A DNA stretch of 64,000 nucleotides from Roseobacter sp. MH60115 (GTDB lineage Bacteria > Pseudomonadota > Alphaproteobacteria > Rhodobacterales > Rhodobacteraceae): positions 186,001 to 250,000 of the forward strand of contig NZ_JADOBQ010000006.1 of assembly GCF_015644665.1 (NCBI RefSeq), given 5' to 3'. A program made the translations under genes and the position numbers. This document shows positions 48,366 to 57,768 of this stretch, piece by piece. Numbering within the stretch: the stretch's first letter is position 1; each line of letters begins with the position of its first letter. The notes beneath the pieces are model-generated. The model did no database searches. It had not been told where the DNA came from and saw only the letters and a program-made list of their open reading frames with translations.

Positions 48366-48701
48366 TTAATGCGACGTTGTGGCGGAAAAGAGATGGATCA
48401 CGGCGATCCCGCCGATGATCATCGCCAACCCCAGAACGGCGGGCCAGTCAAGCTTTTGGCCGAAGATGACAAAGCCGATGGAAGCGATGCAGACAATGCC
48501 AAGCCCCGACCAGATCGCGTAGACCACCCCCACCGGCATGAACCGCAAGGTCAGCGCCAGGAGGTAAAAGGAGATGCCATAGGCCACCACCACGAGCACC
48601 GAGGGCCAGAACCTGCTGAACTGGGCGGAGGCCTGCAGCGCCGTCGTCCCGATGGTTTCCATCACAACTGCGGCAGTCAGATAGAGGTAGTGCAGAGGCA
48701 T
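48366..48701 (-). CDS. Small multidrug resistance (SMR) exporter
   Basis: This 111-residue protein has four membrane helices and the membrane-embedded glutamate of the EmrE/SugE family in VVMETIGTTAL near residue 14. GVVYAIWSGLGIV in helix 3 is the usual SMR signature. Members export quaternary ammonium compounds, guanidinium or other cations; the W-S-G-L pattern fits the drug-exporter branch. It lies 13 nt after an Lrp-type regulator on the same strand. Confidence 0.92.
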   Translation of the reverse strand: MPLHYLYLTAAVVMETIGTTALQASAQFSRFWPSVLVVVAYGISFYLLALTLRFMPVGVVYAIWSGLGIVCIASIGFVIFGQKLDWPAVLGLAMIIGGIAVIHLFSATTSH

Positions 48702-48714
48702 GTGAAAATCCTTG

Positions 48715-49173
48715 CTAGAGAGGAAGTTGCGAGGTGTCCTTGATCTGCTCCATTACGAAACTGGCGGAGACATCCGACAGCGGCACGCGTTTGATCAACG
48801 CCTGATAAAGCCGATCATAGTCCGCCATATCGGCCACCCGCGCCCGGATCAGGTAGTCGAGATCTCCCGTCATCCGGTAGACACCGAGGATTTCCGGCAT
48901 GGCCCGGGTGGCCTTGCGAAAGGTCTCCAGCCAATCGGGCGCATGGGCGTTTGTGCGGATCATGATGAAGACCATCAGCCCGAGACCCACCTTCTCCGGA
49001 TCCAACACAGTCACGCGCCTGGCAATCACACCCGACTTTTCCAGCGCCTTGATGCGCCGCCAGCAGGCGTTTCGGCTGAGATGCACAGCTTCGCCTAAGG
49101 CATCCAGAGGCATGCTGGCATCCTGTTGCAAATGAGTGAGGATTCGGCGGTCTGTTTCATCGATCGTCATCAC
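48715..49173 (-). CDS. Lrp/AsnC family transcriptional regulator
   Basis: This is a 152-residue regulator. The N-terminal helix-turn-helix is DETDRRILTHLQQDASMPLDALGEAVHLSRNACWRRIKALE, and the C-terminal RAM domain (residues about 65-145) carries the ligand-binding fold. It immediately precedes the SMR exporter gene on the same strand, which makes that exporter its likely target. The divergent gene at 49286 may also fall under its control. Confidence 0.92.
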   Translation of the reverse strand: MMTIDETDRRILTHLQQDASMPLDALGEAVHLSRNACWRRIKALEKSGVIARRVTVLDPEKVGLGLMVFIMIRTNAHAPDWLETFRKATRAMPEILGVYRMTGDLDYLIRARVADMADYDRLYQALIKRVPLSDVSASFVMEQIKDTSQLPL

Positions 49174-49285
49174 ATATGCACTTTAATGTGGAAAAAATCC
49201 CGCAGTCAATTCAAATGACGCAGAGATTTGGGACAAACTCCCCCGATCCATTCGATAGATGTATCGAAACACCAAAGGAGCCCCC

Positions 49286-49492
49286 ATGATCCAGCGCATC
49301 TTTCTGTCCCACCCGGCCAGTGTTGACGAGACATTCTTTCAGCACATGCTCTTTGCCCTACGCTTCGCCCTGTCGCTCTTTGCAGCAGCGGCTGCGGCCC
49401 TGGTGCATGCCTTCGTGCCCTGTCTCTTCGAGAAAACAGCCAGCCGGATCATCACCCAGCTGCATGCGCGCATCCACAATCGGGGGCACTGA
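49286..49492 (+). CDS. Small DUF6356-like membrane protein
   Basis: This 68-residue protein begins MIQRIFLSHPASVDETFFQHM, then has one strongly hydrophobic helix (ALRFALSLFAAAAAALVHAFVPCLF) and a basic tail. The pattern agrees with what I remember of DUF6356. AAAGGAG stands 5 nt before the ATG, so it is well translated. The stop overlaps the start of the amidotransferase gene by one base (TGATG). Function unknown; the coupling suggests a link with the amidotransferase. Confidence 0.8.
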   Translation: MIQRIFLSHPASVDETFFQHMLFALRFALSLFAAAAAALVHAFVPCLFEKTASRIITQLHARIHNRGH

Positions 49493-50289
49493 TGTGCCGA
49501 TGGGCCGCCTATCTCGGCGCGCCGATCTTTCTGTCCGAGATTCTGACCGCGCCTGCACATTCGCTGATCATGCAGTCGCGCGCCGCCACGGAATGCAAGA
49601 CGGCGATCAACGCCGATGGGTTTGGGCTTGCGTGGTATGACAAGCGGCCCGAACCGGGCCTCTACCGCGATGTCTACCCGGCGTGGTCGGACCCCAATCT
49701 GGCAGCGCTGGCAGATCAGGTGCAATCGCCGCTCTTTCTCGCCCATGTGCGCGCCTCGACCGGCACGGCCACCAGCCGCAACAATTGCCATCCATTCGTG
49801 CAGGGGCGCTGGTCGTTCATGCATAACGGGCAGGTGGGCGGCTTTGATCAGTTTCGCAAATCCGCCGATATGCTGATCGATGATGCCCTTTATTCAGCAC
49901 GGCGCGGCGCCACGGACAGCGAGGTGCTGTTTCTGATCGCCTGTGGTCTTGGGCTGGACAATGACCCGCGCCGCGCGTTCGAGGCTGCGGTGGGAAAGTT
50001 GCAGTGGATAGCGGGGCGCCACGGTTTCGCTGGGCCGCTGATCCGCTGCACGGCCGCGCTCTCGGATGGCGAGACTCTGTACGCAATCCGCTACGCCTCG
50101 GATCACCTCGCACCATCGCTTTATTATCAATGGCATGACACCCGACGCGGTTGGGCAGTTGTGTCTGAACCCTATGAAGAAGATGCCAGTGAATGGCACG
50201 CTGTGCCTGCGGGGAGTTTCTGCCGTTTCACCAAGGACGCGGTCGAGATTTCAGATTTCGCGCCCCTGCAACCGGCGCAGGCTGCATAA
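49492..50289 (+). CDS. Class II glutamine amidotransferase (YafJ/EgtC-like)
   Basis: This 265-residue Ntn-type amidotransferase has Cys2 as the predicted nucleophile after removal of Met1 (MCRWAAYLG). Conserved parts are NADGFGLAWYD, FLAHVRASTGT and NCHPFVQGRWSFMHNGQVG, which shape the glutamine site. Members hydrolyse glutamine or gamma-glutamyl compounds; no synthase domain is fused and no ergothioneine gene is adjacent, so the acceptor is unknown. It is translationally coupled to the preceding DUF6356 gene. Confidence 0.9.
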   Translation: MCRWAAYLGAPIFLSEILTAPAHSLIMQSRAATECKTAINADGFGLAWYDKRPEPGLYRDVYPAWSDPNLAALADQVQSPLFLAHVRASTGTATSRNNCHPFVQGRWSFMHNGQVGGFDQFRKSADMLIDDALYSARRGATDSEVLFLIACGLGLDNDPRRAFEAAVGKLQWIAGRHGFAGPLIRCTAALSDGETLYAIRYASDHLAPSLYYQWHDTRRGWAVVSEPYEEDASEWHAVPAGSFCRFTKDAVEISDFAPLQPAQAA

Positions 50290-50316
50290 AAAAGGGCCGC
50301 GTTTCCGCAGCCCTTT
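50288..50316 (-). terminator. Rho-independent terminator of icd
   Basis: AAAGGGC (50291-50297) pairs with GCCCTTT (50310-50316), with an inner GCG/CGC pairing and a TTTC loop. On the minus strand the stem is followed by a T run (50293-50288). On the plus strand the trailing TTT may also help end the amidotransferase transcript, whose stop codon overlaps the A run. Confidence 0.75.
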
Positions 50317-50339
50317 CATGTGGTTCATTGACGAATGCC

Positions 50340-51554
50340 TCAGCCGGCAAGCGCCTTGTTGAGGTTTTCGTCGACTTTTTCCAGGAAGCCCATGGTGGTC
50401 AGCCATTTCTGATCGGGCCCGACCAGCAGGGCAAGGTCCTTGGTCATGAAGCCGCTTTCGACGGTGTCGACGATGACCTTTTCCAGGGTCTCGGCAAAGT
50501 TCATCAGCGGCGCGTTGTCGTCCAGTTTCGCGCGGTGCTTGAGGCCACCGGTCCACGCATAGATCGAGGCGATGGAGTTGGTGGAGGTCTCTTCGCCCTT
50601 CTGGTGCTGGCGGTAGTGGCGGGTCACGGTGCCGTGCGCCGCTTCGGCCTCGACGGTCTGGCCATCGGGGGTCATCAGCACCGAGGTCATCAGACCCAGC
50701 GAGCCAAAGCCCTGCGCCACGGTGTCGGACTGCACGTCACCATCGTAGTTCTTGCAGGCCCAGACGTAGCCGCCGTTCCACTTCATCGCGCAGGCGACCA
50801 TATCGTCGATCAGGCGGTGCTCGTAGGTGATGCCAGCGGCCTTGAATTTGTCTTCAAATTCAGTTTCGTAGATGTGCTGGAACAACTCCAAGAAACGTCC
50901 GTCATACTGCTTGAGAATGGTGTTCTTGGTGGAGAGATACACCGGCCAGCCAAGCGACAGACCATAGTTCATGGACGCGCGGGCGAAGTCGATGATCGAC
51001 TGGTCGAGGTTGTACATCGCCATCGTCACACCGGCGCCGGGCGCGTCGAAAACTTCCTTTTCGATCTCGGTGCCGTCGTCGCCGACGAACTTGATCGTCA
51101 GCTTGCCCTTGCCAGGGAATTTGAAATCGGTGGCGCGGTACTGGTCGCCGAAAGCGTGGCGGCCCACGACGATGGGCTTGGTCCAGCCCGGCACAAGGCG
51201 CGGTACATTTTGGCAGATGATCGGCTGGCGGAAAATCACCCCGCCGAGGATGTTGCGGATGGTGCCGTTGGGCGAGCGCCACATCTGTTTCAGGCCAAAT
51301 TCCTCGACCCGCGCCTCATCGGGCGTGATGGTGGCGCATTTCACGCCGACGCCGTATTCCTTGATCGCGTGCGCCGCGTCCACGGTGATCTGGTCATCGG
51401 TCTCGTCGCGTGCCTCAATGCCGAGGTCATAGTATTTCAGGTCCACATCCAGATAAGGCAGAATGAGTTTCTTCTTGATGAAATCCCAGATGATCCGGGT
51501 CATTTCATCGCCGTCGAGTTCGACGACGGGGTTGTCCACCTTGATCTTTGTCAT
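50340..51554 (-). CDS. icd: Isocitrate dehydrogenase (NADP+), homodimeric eukaryotic-like type
   Basis: This 404-residue TCA-cycle enzyme converts isocitrate to 2-oxoglutarate. The N-terminus [41 protein letters not shown] with the substrate serine, and [14 protein letters not shown] identify the subfamily shared with mitochondrial NADP-IDH and common in alphaproteobacteria. Length is normal. A terminator follows directly. Confidence 0.97.
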   Translation of the reverse strand: MTKIKVDNPVVELDGDEMTRIIWDFIKKKLILPYLDVDLKYYDLGIEARDETDDQITVDAAHAIKEYGVGVKCATITPDEARVEEFGLKQMWRSPNGTIRNILGGVIFRQPIICQNVPRLVPGWTKPIVVGRHAFGDQYRATDFKFPGKGKLTIKFVGDDGTEIEKEVFDAPGAGVTMAMYNLDQSIIDFARASMNYGLSLGWPVYLSTKNTILKQYDGRFLELFQHIYETEFEDKFKAAGITYEHRLIDDMVACAMKWNGGYVWACKNYDGDVQSDTVAQGFGSLGLMTSVLMTPDGQTVEAEAAHGTVTRHYRQHQKGEETSTNSIASIYAWTGGLKHRAKLDDNAPLMNFAETLEKVIVDTVESGFMTKDLALLVGPDQKWLTTMGFLEKVDENLNKALAG

Positions 51555-51688
51555 GGAGTTCTCCTGCGTAAGGTTCGAGTCAGATTGCGCGCGGTGTAGC
51601 GCAGATGGTTGGGGTTTAAAAGGCTGTATACAGATGTATACCGAGTTTACGGCGCGAAAATGCGGCTGACGGACGCCAGCAGTGGCGC

Positions 51689-52273
51689 TCAGGCGCGCAG
51701 ACGGTCAAAATAGGCGGCAAGCTTGGGACGCAGCCAGCCCCAGATAACAGGCGCGCCGCGTTGCATCGGCGTGCCCACGCGAGCATCAAGCTGGTCAAGG
51801 GTCACGTTATAGTCGCTCCAGGATCCGCCGCCGTTCTCCATATTGGCGAGCGGCGTGGTCAGCCGGTCAATGGCCTTGCCGAACTGCGCATCCGGGGTCT
51901 CAGCCGCTTCGAACTCATCCCAAAGCGCCCGGTAGGCCGCTGCCTGATCATCCGGCAACAGGCCAAAGAGACGATCAGCTGCCGCCTGTTCCGCCGCCTC
52001 CTGCGCTGCTGCATCCACATCGCCATGGATGGGGGTGTCGCCTGCGTCGATCTCCACCAGATCGTGGATCAACAGCATCTTAAGAACCCGGTCGATGGAC
52101 ACACCGTCGGGTGCATGATCGGCAAGCACAAAGGCATGCAGCATCACGTGCCAGGAGTGTTCGGCGGAATTCTCGAACCGGCTGTTGTCATGCAGACGCG
52201 AGGCACGCAGGACGGATTTCAGCCGGTCCGCTTCGTTAAGAAAGGCGACCTGCGCCGCCAGACGCTCACCCAT
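51689..52273 (-). CDS. HD-domain phosphohydrolase (HDDC2/YfbR-like)
   Basis: This is a 194-residue HD-superfamily protein. Metal ligands are the His in [11 protein letters not shown], the HD pair in [15 protein letters not shown] and a later Asp near residue 150. The order and the short length match 5'-deoxynucleotidases of the YfbR/HDDC2 group, which dephosphorylate deoxynucleoside monophosphates. It overlaps the preceding 80-residue gene by 8 nt and is the last of a three-gene minus-strand cluster. Confidence 0.88.
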   Translation of the reverse strand: MGERLAAQVAFLNEADRLKSVLRASRLHDNSRFENSAEHSWHVMLHAFVLADHAPDGVSIDRVLKMLLIHDLVEIDAGDTPIHGDVDAAAQEAAEQAAADRLFGLLPDDQAAAYRALWDEFEAAETPDAQFGKAIDRLTTPLANMENGGGSWSDYNVTLDQLDARVGTPMQRGAPVIWGWLRPKLAAYFDRLRA

Positions 52274-52508
52274 CCTGCGGCGGCTCCAGTTTGCCGGCCA
52301 TCTCGTCCTTGATTGTCTGCAGCACCTCGCGCGCCCGCTGTTCCGCCCGGCGCACGCGCACGGCAGTCAGATAGGCCTCTTCCATGGTCTGCGACGAGCC
52401 GCCGATGGTATCGGCGATCCGCTGCACAAAGGCATCGTCACCCGTTGCGTTGATGATCTTGAGGCTTTCCAGCGCCAGTTCGTCCGCGACGTCTTCGACG
52501 ATCCCCAT
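52266..52508 (-). CDS. Small hypothetical protein between hydrolase genes
   Basis: This 80-residue, highly charged, all-helical protein begins MGIVEDVADELALESLKIIN; the second half (VRRAEQRAREVLQTIKDEM) could form a coiled coil. No cysteine or membrane segment. I do not recognise the family. It lies 4 nt after the alpha/beta-hydrolase gene and overlaps the HD gene by 8 nt, so the three are almost certainly one operon. Confidence 0.75.
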   Translation of the reverse strand: MGIVEDVADELALESLKIINATGDDAFVQRIADTIGGSSQTMEEAYLTAVRVRRAEQRAREVLQTIKDEMAGKLEPPQDG

Positions 52509-52512
52509 GCGG

Positions 52513-53166
52513 CTACCGCGTCGTCTCTGTCAGGCGGCGCTTCACGTAGGATGTCGTCGTGTCGATCAGCGTATCCAGATGTGGTTCCTCAAAGAAATGC
52601 CCGGCACCTTCCACCTGTTCGTGGGTGATGGTGATGCCCTTTTGCTCGTGCAGCTTTGAAACCAGCGATTCCGTATCGCTGGGCGGGGCCACGCGGTCGG
52701 CAGTGCCGTTAATGATTAGCCCGGAAGAGGGGCAGGGCGCGAGGAAGGAGAAATCATACATGTTGGCGGGCGGCGCCACGGAGATGAACCCGGTGATTTC
52801 AGGCCGGCGCATCAAAAGCTGCATGCCAATCCAGGCGCCAAAGGAAAAACCCGCTACCCAACAGTGTTTGGAATTGTTATTCATCGACTGCAAGTAATCG
52901 AGCGCGGATGCCGCGTCAGACAGCTCGCCAATCCCCTGATCATACTCCCCCTGGCTGCGCCCGACACCACGGAAATTGAACCGCAGCACGGTGAAGCCCA
53001 TGTTGTAGAAGGCGTAATGCATCCGGTGCACGATCACATGGTTCATCGTCCCGCCGAACTGCGGATGCGGGTGCAGGATGATGGCGATCGGCGCATCGCG
53101 CTCTTTCTGGGGGTGGTAGCGGCCTTCGAGGCGGCCTTCGGGTCCGGGAAAAATGACCTCGGGCAT
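52513..53166 (-). CDS. Alpha/beta hydrolase (COG2945-like)
   Basis: This 217-residue hydrolase has the nucleophile elbow GFSFGAW near residue 107, the N-terminal oxyanion stretch LHPHPQFGGTMNH near 32, the acidic residue in INGTADRVAPP near 157 and the catalytic His in EGAGHFFEEP near 190. Proteins of this type are widespread in proteobacteria, often without a known substrate. It heads the minus-strand cluster and is divergent from iscR (181-bp gap), so the palindrome there could affect both. Confidence 0.88.
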   Translation of the reverse strand: MPEVIFPGPEGRLEGRYHPQKERDAPIAIILHPHPQFGGTMNHVIVHRMHYAFYNMGFTVLRFNFRGVGRSQGEYDQGIGELSDAASALDYLQSMNNNSKHCWVAGFSFGAWIGMQLLMRRPEITGFISVAPPANMYDFSFLAPCPSSGLIINGTADRVAPPSDTESLVSKLHEQKGITITHEQVEGAGHFFEEPHLDTLIDTTTSYVKRRLTETTR

Positions 53167-53207
53167 GGGCGTCCCTGTAACAATGTCTACATGAGCCTTG
53201 CGAAATC

Positions 53208-53236
53208 TTGACGGCTTCGCTCAGGCACTTTAGAAC
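53208..53236 (+). promoter_or_regulatory. Predicted promoter of the iscR-suf operon
   Basis: TTGACG (53208-53213) and TAGAAC (53231-53236) are separated by 17 nt. The -10 element lies inside the left arm of the 53230-53244 palindrome, so repressor binding there would exclude RNA polymerase. Confidence 0.5.
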
Positions 53237-53244
53237 GGTTCTAA
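53230..53244. promoter_or_regulatory. Palindromic operator, probable IscR / iron-Rhodo-box site
   Basis: TTAGAA-CGG-TTCTAA is a perfect 6-3-6 palindrome between the divergent hydrolase and iscR genes, about 104 nt before the iscR start. IscR in Rhodobacter is reported to repress its own iron-sulfur operon through a palindromic 'iron-Rhodo-box'. I cannot confirm the exact consensus from memory, but position and symmetry fit. Confidence 0.6.
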
Positions 53245-53347
53245 TTCTCTCGCGCTTCGCGTGTCGGAGTGCGAAATCTGGACTTAGGCATTTAATTGCC
53301 CCGCGTCAATCAATTGCAGGCCAGACCGGCCGGGGGAGGGTTCCGCC

Positions 53348-53806
53348 GTGAAACTATCAACGAAGGGACGCTACGCGATGGTTGCCCTGGCAGACATCGC
53401 CCTGCAGCCCGAAGGCAGCCTGATCACGCTGGGCGAAATCGCCGAGCGCCAGTCGATTTCACTGCCCTATCTGGAGCAGCTTTTTGTGAAGCTGCGGCGC
53501 GCGGAACTGGTGTCTTCCGTAAGGGGGCCGGGGGGTGGCTACCGGCTGGCGCAGCGCGCATCCGACATCCGGGTCGTGGATGTGCTGTCGGCCGTGGATG
53601 AAACGGTCGATGCGATGCACAAGGGGGCAGGCGCCTCGGGCGGGGCCTCGGGCAGCCGGGCGCAATCGTTGACCAACCGGCTCTGGGAGGGGCTTTCCGC
53701 CCATGTCTACGTGTTTCTGCACCAGACGCGCCTCTCGGATGTGGTGGCCAACGAGCTGGCGCCGTGCCCGGCGGTGCCGACCCTCTTTGACGTTGTGGAT
53801 GAATGA
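53348..53806 (+). CDS. iscR: Rrf2-family regulator IscR (single-cysteine type)
   Basis: This 152-residue regulator has the Rrf2 winged helix at the N-terminus (KLSTKGRYAMVALADIA, SISLPYLEQLFVKLRRAELVSSVRGPGGGY). Canonical IscR has three cysteines near residues 92-106 that hold a 2Fe-2S cluster. Here that segment (HKGAGASGGASGSRAQ) has none, and the only cysteine is in ELAPCPAVP near residue 140. This is the type described for Rhodobacter sphaeroides. GTG start at 53348 with GGGGGAGGG upstream. It heads the suf operon. Confidence 0.93.
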   Translation: MKLSTKGRYAMVALADIALQPEGSLITLGEIAERQSISLPYLEQLFVKLRRAELVSSVRGPGGGYRLAQRASDIRVVDVLSAVDETVDAMHKGAGASGGASGSRAQSLTNRLWEGLSAHVYVFLHQTRLSDVVANELAPCPAVPTLFDVVDE

Positions 53807-53853
53807 CCGTTTTGGGGCGTCCGCCGCGCCCCCCCGGTGAAAAAGGATAAGGC

Positions 53854-54984
53854 ATGCGCCGCGTGTATCTGGATCACAATGCAACCGCTCCCCTGCGCCC
53901 CGAAGCGCGGGACGCGATGCTTGCGGCCATGGATATCGTCGGCAACCCTTCCTCCGTGCACGCTGAGGGCCGCGCGGCCAAGGCGCTGGTCGAGCGGGCA
54001 CGGGCGCAGGTGGCTGGGCTCATTGGGTGCGATCCCGGCGACATTGTCTTCACCTCCGGTGCGACAGAGGCGGCCAGCCTCGCCATTCCGGAAGGTGCCA
54101 CGGTCGCCAGCGCGGGCATCGAACACGATGCCGTTCTCTCCTGGGTTAAGAAGGACGGTGTGGATCTGACCCGCCTGCTGGACGTGGACGAGCATGGCGT
54201 GCTGACCGGCACGGCGCAGGGTGACAGTTTTGATGCGTCTATCCAGGACGATGTGGTTGCCCTGCAGGCCGCCAATAGCGAGACCGGCGTGCGGCAAGAC
54301 ACGATGCGCCATGCGCAGAAGCTTTGGGCTCTGGAACGACAGGTGCTGATCCTTATCGATGCGGTGCAGGCTCTGGGCAAAGTCCCATTTTCCTTTGCCA
54401 ACTCCGGTGCGGATTTCGTGATGGCTTCGGCGCACAAACTGGGCGGCCCAAAGGGTACCGGTGCGCTGGTGGTGAAACACGGGATCGACGTCAAACCACG
54501 CATCCGCGGCGGCGGGCAAGAGATGGGGCGGCGCTCCGGCACCGAGAACGTCATCGGCATCGTCGGATTCGGGGCGGCGGCAGAGGCAGCGGCACGGGAT
54601 GTGGCGGCGGGCAGGTGGGAAGAAATCGAAGAACTTAGAAAGATTCTAGAAAACACCCTTGCAGCTTCGACAAATGCAACTATTTTTGTCGGGAAAGGCG
54701 CAAACCGCCTGCCGAACACCTCTTGTTTCGCCACGCCGGGCTGGAAAGGCGAAAGCCAGGTGATCCAGATGGACCTTGCAGGTTTTGCCATCAGCGCAGG
54801 GTCTGCCTGTTCCAGCGGCAAGGTGCGCGCAAGCTCTGTTTTGCGTGCCATGGGCTATGATGAAGAGACTGCCAGCAGCGCCATTCGGGTGTCGCTGGGA
54901 TTGGATACCACTGCCGAGGATGTGCAGCGATTTGCTGAAGTCTGGCTGGCGAAAGAACGTAAATTTCGCGCCCGCGCGGCGTGA
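53854..54984 (+). CDS. Cysteine desulfurase, IscS/NifS type (group I)
   Basis: This 376-residue PLP enzyme takes sulfur from cysteine for Fe-S cluster assembly. The N-terminus VYLDHNATAPLRPEA and NPSSVHAEGRAAK are typical of group I. The PLP lysine is in SAHKLGGPKGTG near residue 197, and the catalytic cysteine sits in the long flexible loop ISAGSACSSGKVR near 317. It lies between iscR and sufB, while a group II enzyme (SufS) closes the same operon. It lacks a neighbouring iscU. Confidence 0.93.
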   Translation: MRRVYLDHNATAPLRPEARDAMLAAMDIVGNPSSVHAEGRAAKALVERARAQVAGLIGCDPGDIVFTSGATEAASLAIPEGATVASAGIEHDAVLSWVKKDGVDLTRLLDVDEHGVLTGTAQGDSFDASIQDDVVALQAANSETGVRQDTMRHAQKLWALERQVLILIDAVQALGKVPFSFANSGADFVMASAHKLGGPKGTGALVVKHGIDVKPRIRGGGQEMGRRSGTENVIGIVGFGAAAEAAARDVAAGRWEEIEELRKILENTLAASTNATIFVGKGANRLPNTSCFATPGWKGESQVIQMDLAGFAISAGSACSSGKVRASSVLRAMGYDEETASSAIRVSLGLDTTAEDVQRFAEVWLAKERKFRARAA

Positions 54985-54999
54985 GTTTTGGAGGGAAAG

Positions 55000-56535
<1,536 letters not shown>

Positions 56536-56551
56536 TTCCGGCTGTCAAGAG

Positions 56552-56905
56552 GTGCACGAAGAGAGCAACATAGAGCGACATGCCCGGATCGGGCAGACCT
56601 CTGAGCAATTGGCGTCGCGAAATGCTATGTGGAGAATTGCCTTTTACGCGGTCATGGGGGGTATTGCATTCAGGCTCGCGAGCCAATTGTTTCTTCCCTC
56701 GCTATCTATATTCGCCACGTTCCTTGGTTTGTTCACGGGAGTGGCCTTGGCCATCGCAATTGAACAAAAGATGAAGCGCGAAGACCTGGAAAAACGCGCA
56801 AGACGTGCAGCGGACCTCGCCCGCGAAAGGGACCGTGAAAGGGAAGCCATGATCAAGGCAGCCGAAGCGAATGGTGATTTTGACAGATGGAAGAAAGACC
56901 AATGA
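56552..56905 (+). CDS. Small membrane protein inside the suf operon, unknown
   Basis: This is up to 117 residues from a GTG at 56552, or 93 from an ATG at 56627; neither has a strong ribosome-binding site, so the start is open. Two hydrophobic helices (IAFYAVMGGIAFRLASQLF and SIFATFLGLFTGVALAIAI) are followed by a highly charged tail (KMKREDLEKRARRAADLARE) likely to form a coiled coil in the cytoplasm. The stop overlaps the start of the YbjQ-like fragment (ATGA). No family recognised. Confidence 0.6.
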   Translation: MHEESNIERHARIGQTSEQLASRNAMWRIAFYAVMGGIAFRLASQLFLPSLSIFATFLGLFTGVALAIAIEQKMKREDLEKRARRAADLARERDREREAMIKAAEANGDFDRWKKDQ

Positions 56906-57042
56906 TCCTCGCAGCCACTAACACCATCGAAGGCCACTCGATCACCGCCTATGAGGGCCTCGTCGTCCGTAAGGCCATTATGTGCGCGAATATCTTGCGG
57001 GATTTCTTGGTCGCCACTTCAGCCGCGAGGTCGAATTACTAA
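56902..57042 (+). pseudogene. Truncated YbjQ-family copy (46 codons)
   Basis: The frame MILAATNTIEGHSITAYEGL... matches the first 35 or so residues of the complete YbjQ protein encoded at 57386 (TNT-EGH-ITAY, then ANI-RDF), and the DNA is clearly related over about 105 bases. After ILRDF similarity ends, and a TAA closes the frame at 57040-57042. The YbjQ core, which follows in the intact copy, is missing. Both copies start by overlapping the stop of a preceding membrane-protein gene. The TAA overlaps an ATG that opens the next gene. Confidence 0.7.
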
Positions 57043-57389
57043 TGGCACCCGGCGCGTCAGACAATGGGCACAACATCCGGGTCCGCTTGGGCAATCCGGG
57101 GCGTTTGCTGGCGGAAACGCAACAGCTCACGCTGTTGATCCTTGGACACCTGATCGTATTCCTGCTCTCCATGGGGCATGACGAGATTGTCGCGGAGATG
57201 GTTGAAGACGGCTGGTTGTTTGCACAATACGCGGAGCGGTTCGAGGTCGCCATCGGGCTGATCCTGTTCCTGTGCTGGAGCGCGCTGACATGGCGGCTGG
57301 TGAGCATTCTGCAACGCGCCGTCGTTCATTCTGAAATCTGCCCGGACTGCCACCAGACGCGGGTTGTTGAGCGGGAAAACCAAACATGA
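57042..57389 (+). CDS. Small membrane protein with C-terminal CPDC motif
   Basis: This is 115 residues if translation starts at the ATG that overlaps the stop of the YbjQ fragment (TAATG); a GTG at 56982 would add 20. Two hydrophobic helices ([16 protein letters not shown] and [19 protein letters not shown]) enclose an acidic loop, and the tail carries CPDCH, a CxxC pair that could bind a metal or cluster. The stop overlaps the ybjQ start (ATGA). No family recognised. It appears to sit inside the interrupted first ybjQ copy. Confidence 0.6.
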   Translation: MAPGASDNGHNIRVRLGNPGRLLAETQQLTLLILGHLIVFLLSMGHDEIVAEMVEDGWLFAQYAERFEVAIGLILFLCWSALTWRLVSILQRAVVHSEICPDCHQTRVVERENQT

Positions 57390-57700
57390 TTTTGACAACG
57401 ACCAACACCGTCGAAGGTCATCCGATCACCGCCTATCACGGCATCGTCGTGGGAGAGGCGATCATGGGGGCGAATATCGTGCGCGATTTCTTTGCCTCCG
57501 TGACGGACGTGATCGGCGGCCGGTCCGGGGCCTATGAAAGCAAGCTGAAAGACGCCCGCGACGAAGCCATGTATGAAATCGAGGAACGCGCCGCTGCGCT
57601 GGGGGCGAATGCGGTCGTGGGCATCGACCTTGACTACGAGGTGATCGGGGATTCCATGCTGATGGTTTCCGCCTCCGGGACCGCCGTGACCATCACCTAA
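57386..57700 (+). CDS. YbjQ family protein (putative heavy-metal-binding)
   Basis: This 104-residue protein of the YbjQ/UPF0145 family has [31 protein letters not shown] at the N-terminus, [32 protein letters not shown] in the middle and the closing [12 protein letters not shown]. The family forms pentameric beta-barrels and is called heavy-metal-binding on weak evidence. Its place in the suf operon, directly before sufC, suggests a link to metal or Fe-S handling. Confidence 0.88.
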   Translation: MILTTTNTVEGHPITAYHGIVVGEAIMGANIVRDFFASVTDVIGGRSGAYESKLKDARDEAMYEIEERAAALGANAVVGIDLDYEVIGDSMLMVSASGTAVTIT

Positions 57701-57768
57701 AAAACAAAGCGTAACACATTGAACAAGAACATCTTCCGCCTGCCGGAGCCGATAGAAGGACGAACGAT

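Noticed and set aside
54635-54649. TTAGAA-AGA-TTCTAG inside the group I cysteine desulfurase gene, similar to the iscR operator
   Set aside because: It is within coding sequence, has one mismatch, and no promoter is near; probably chance.
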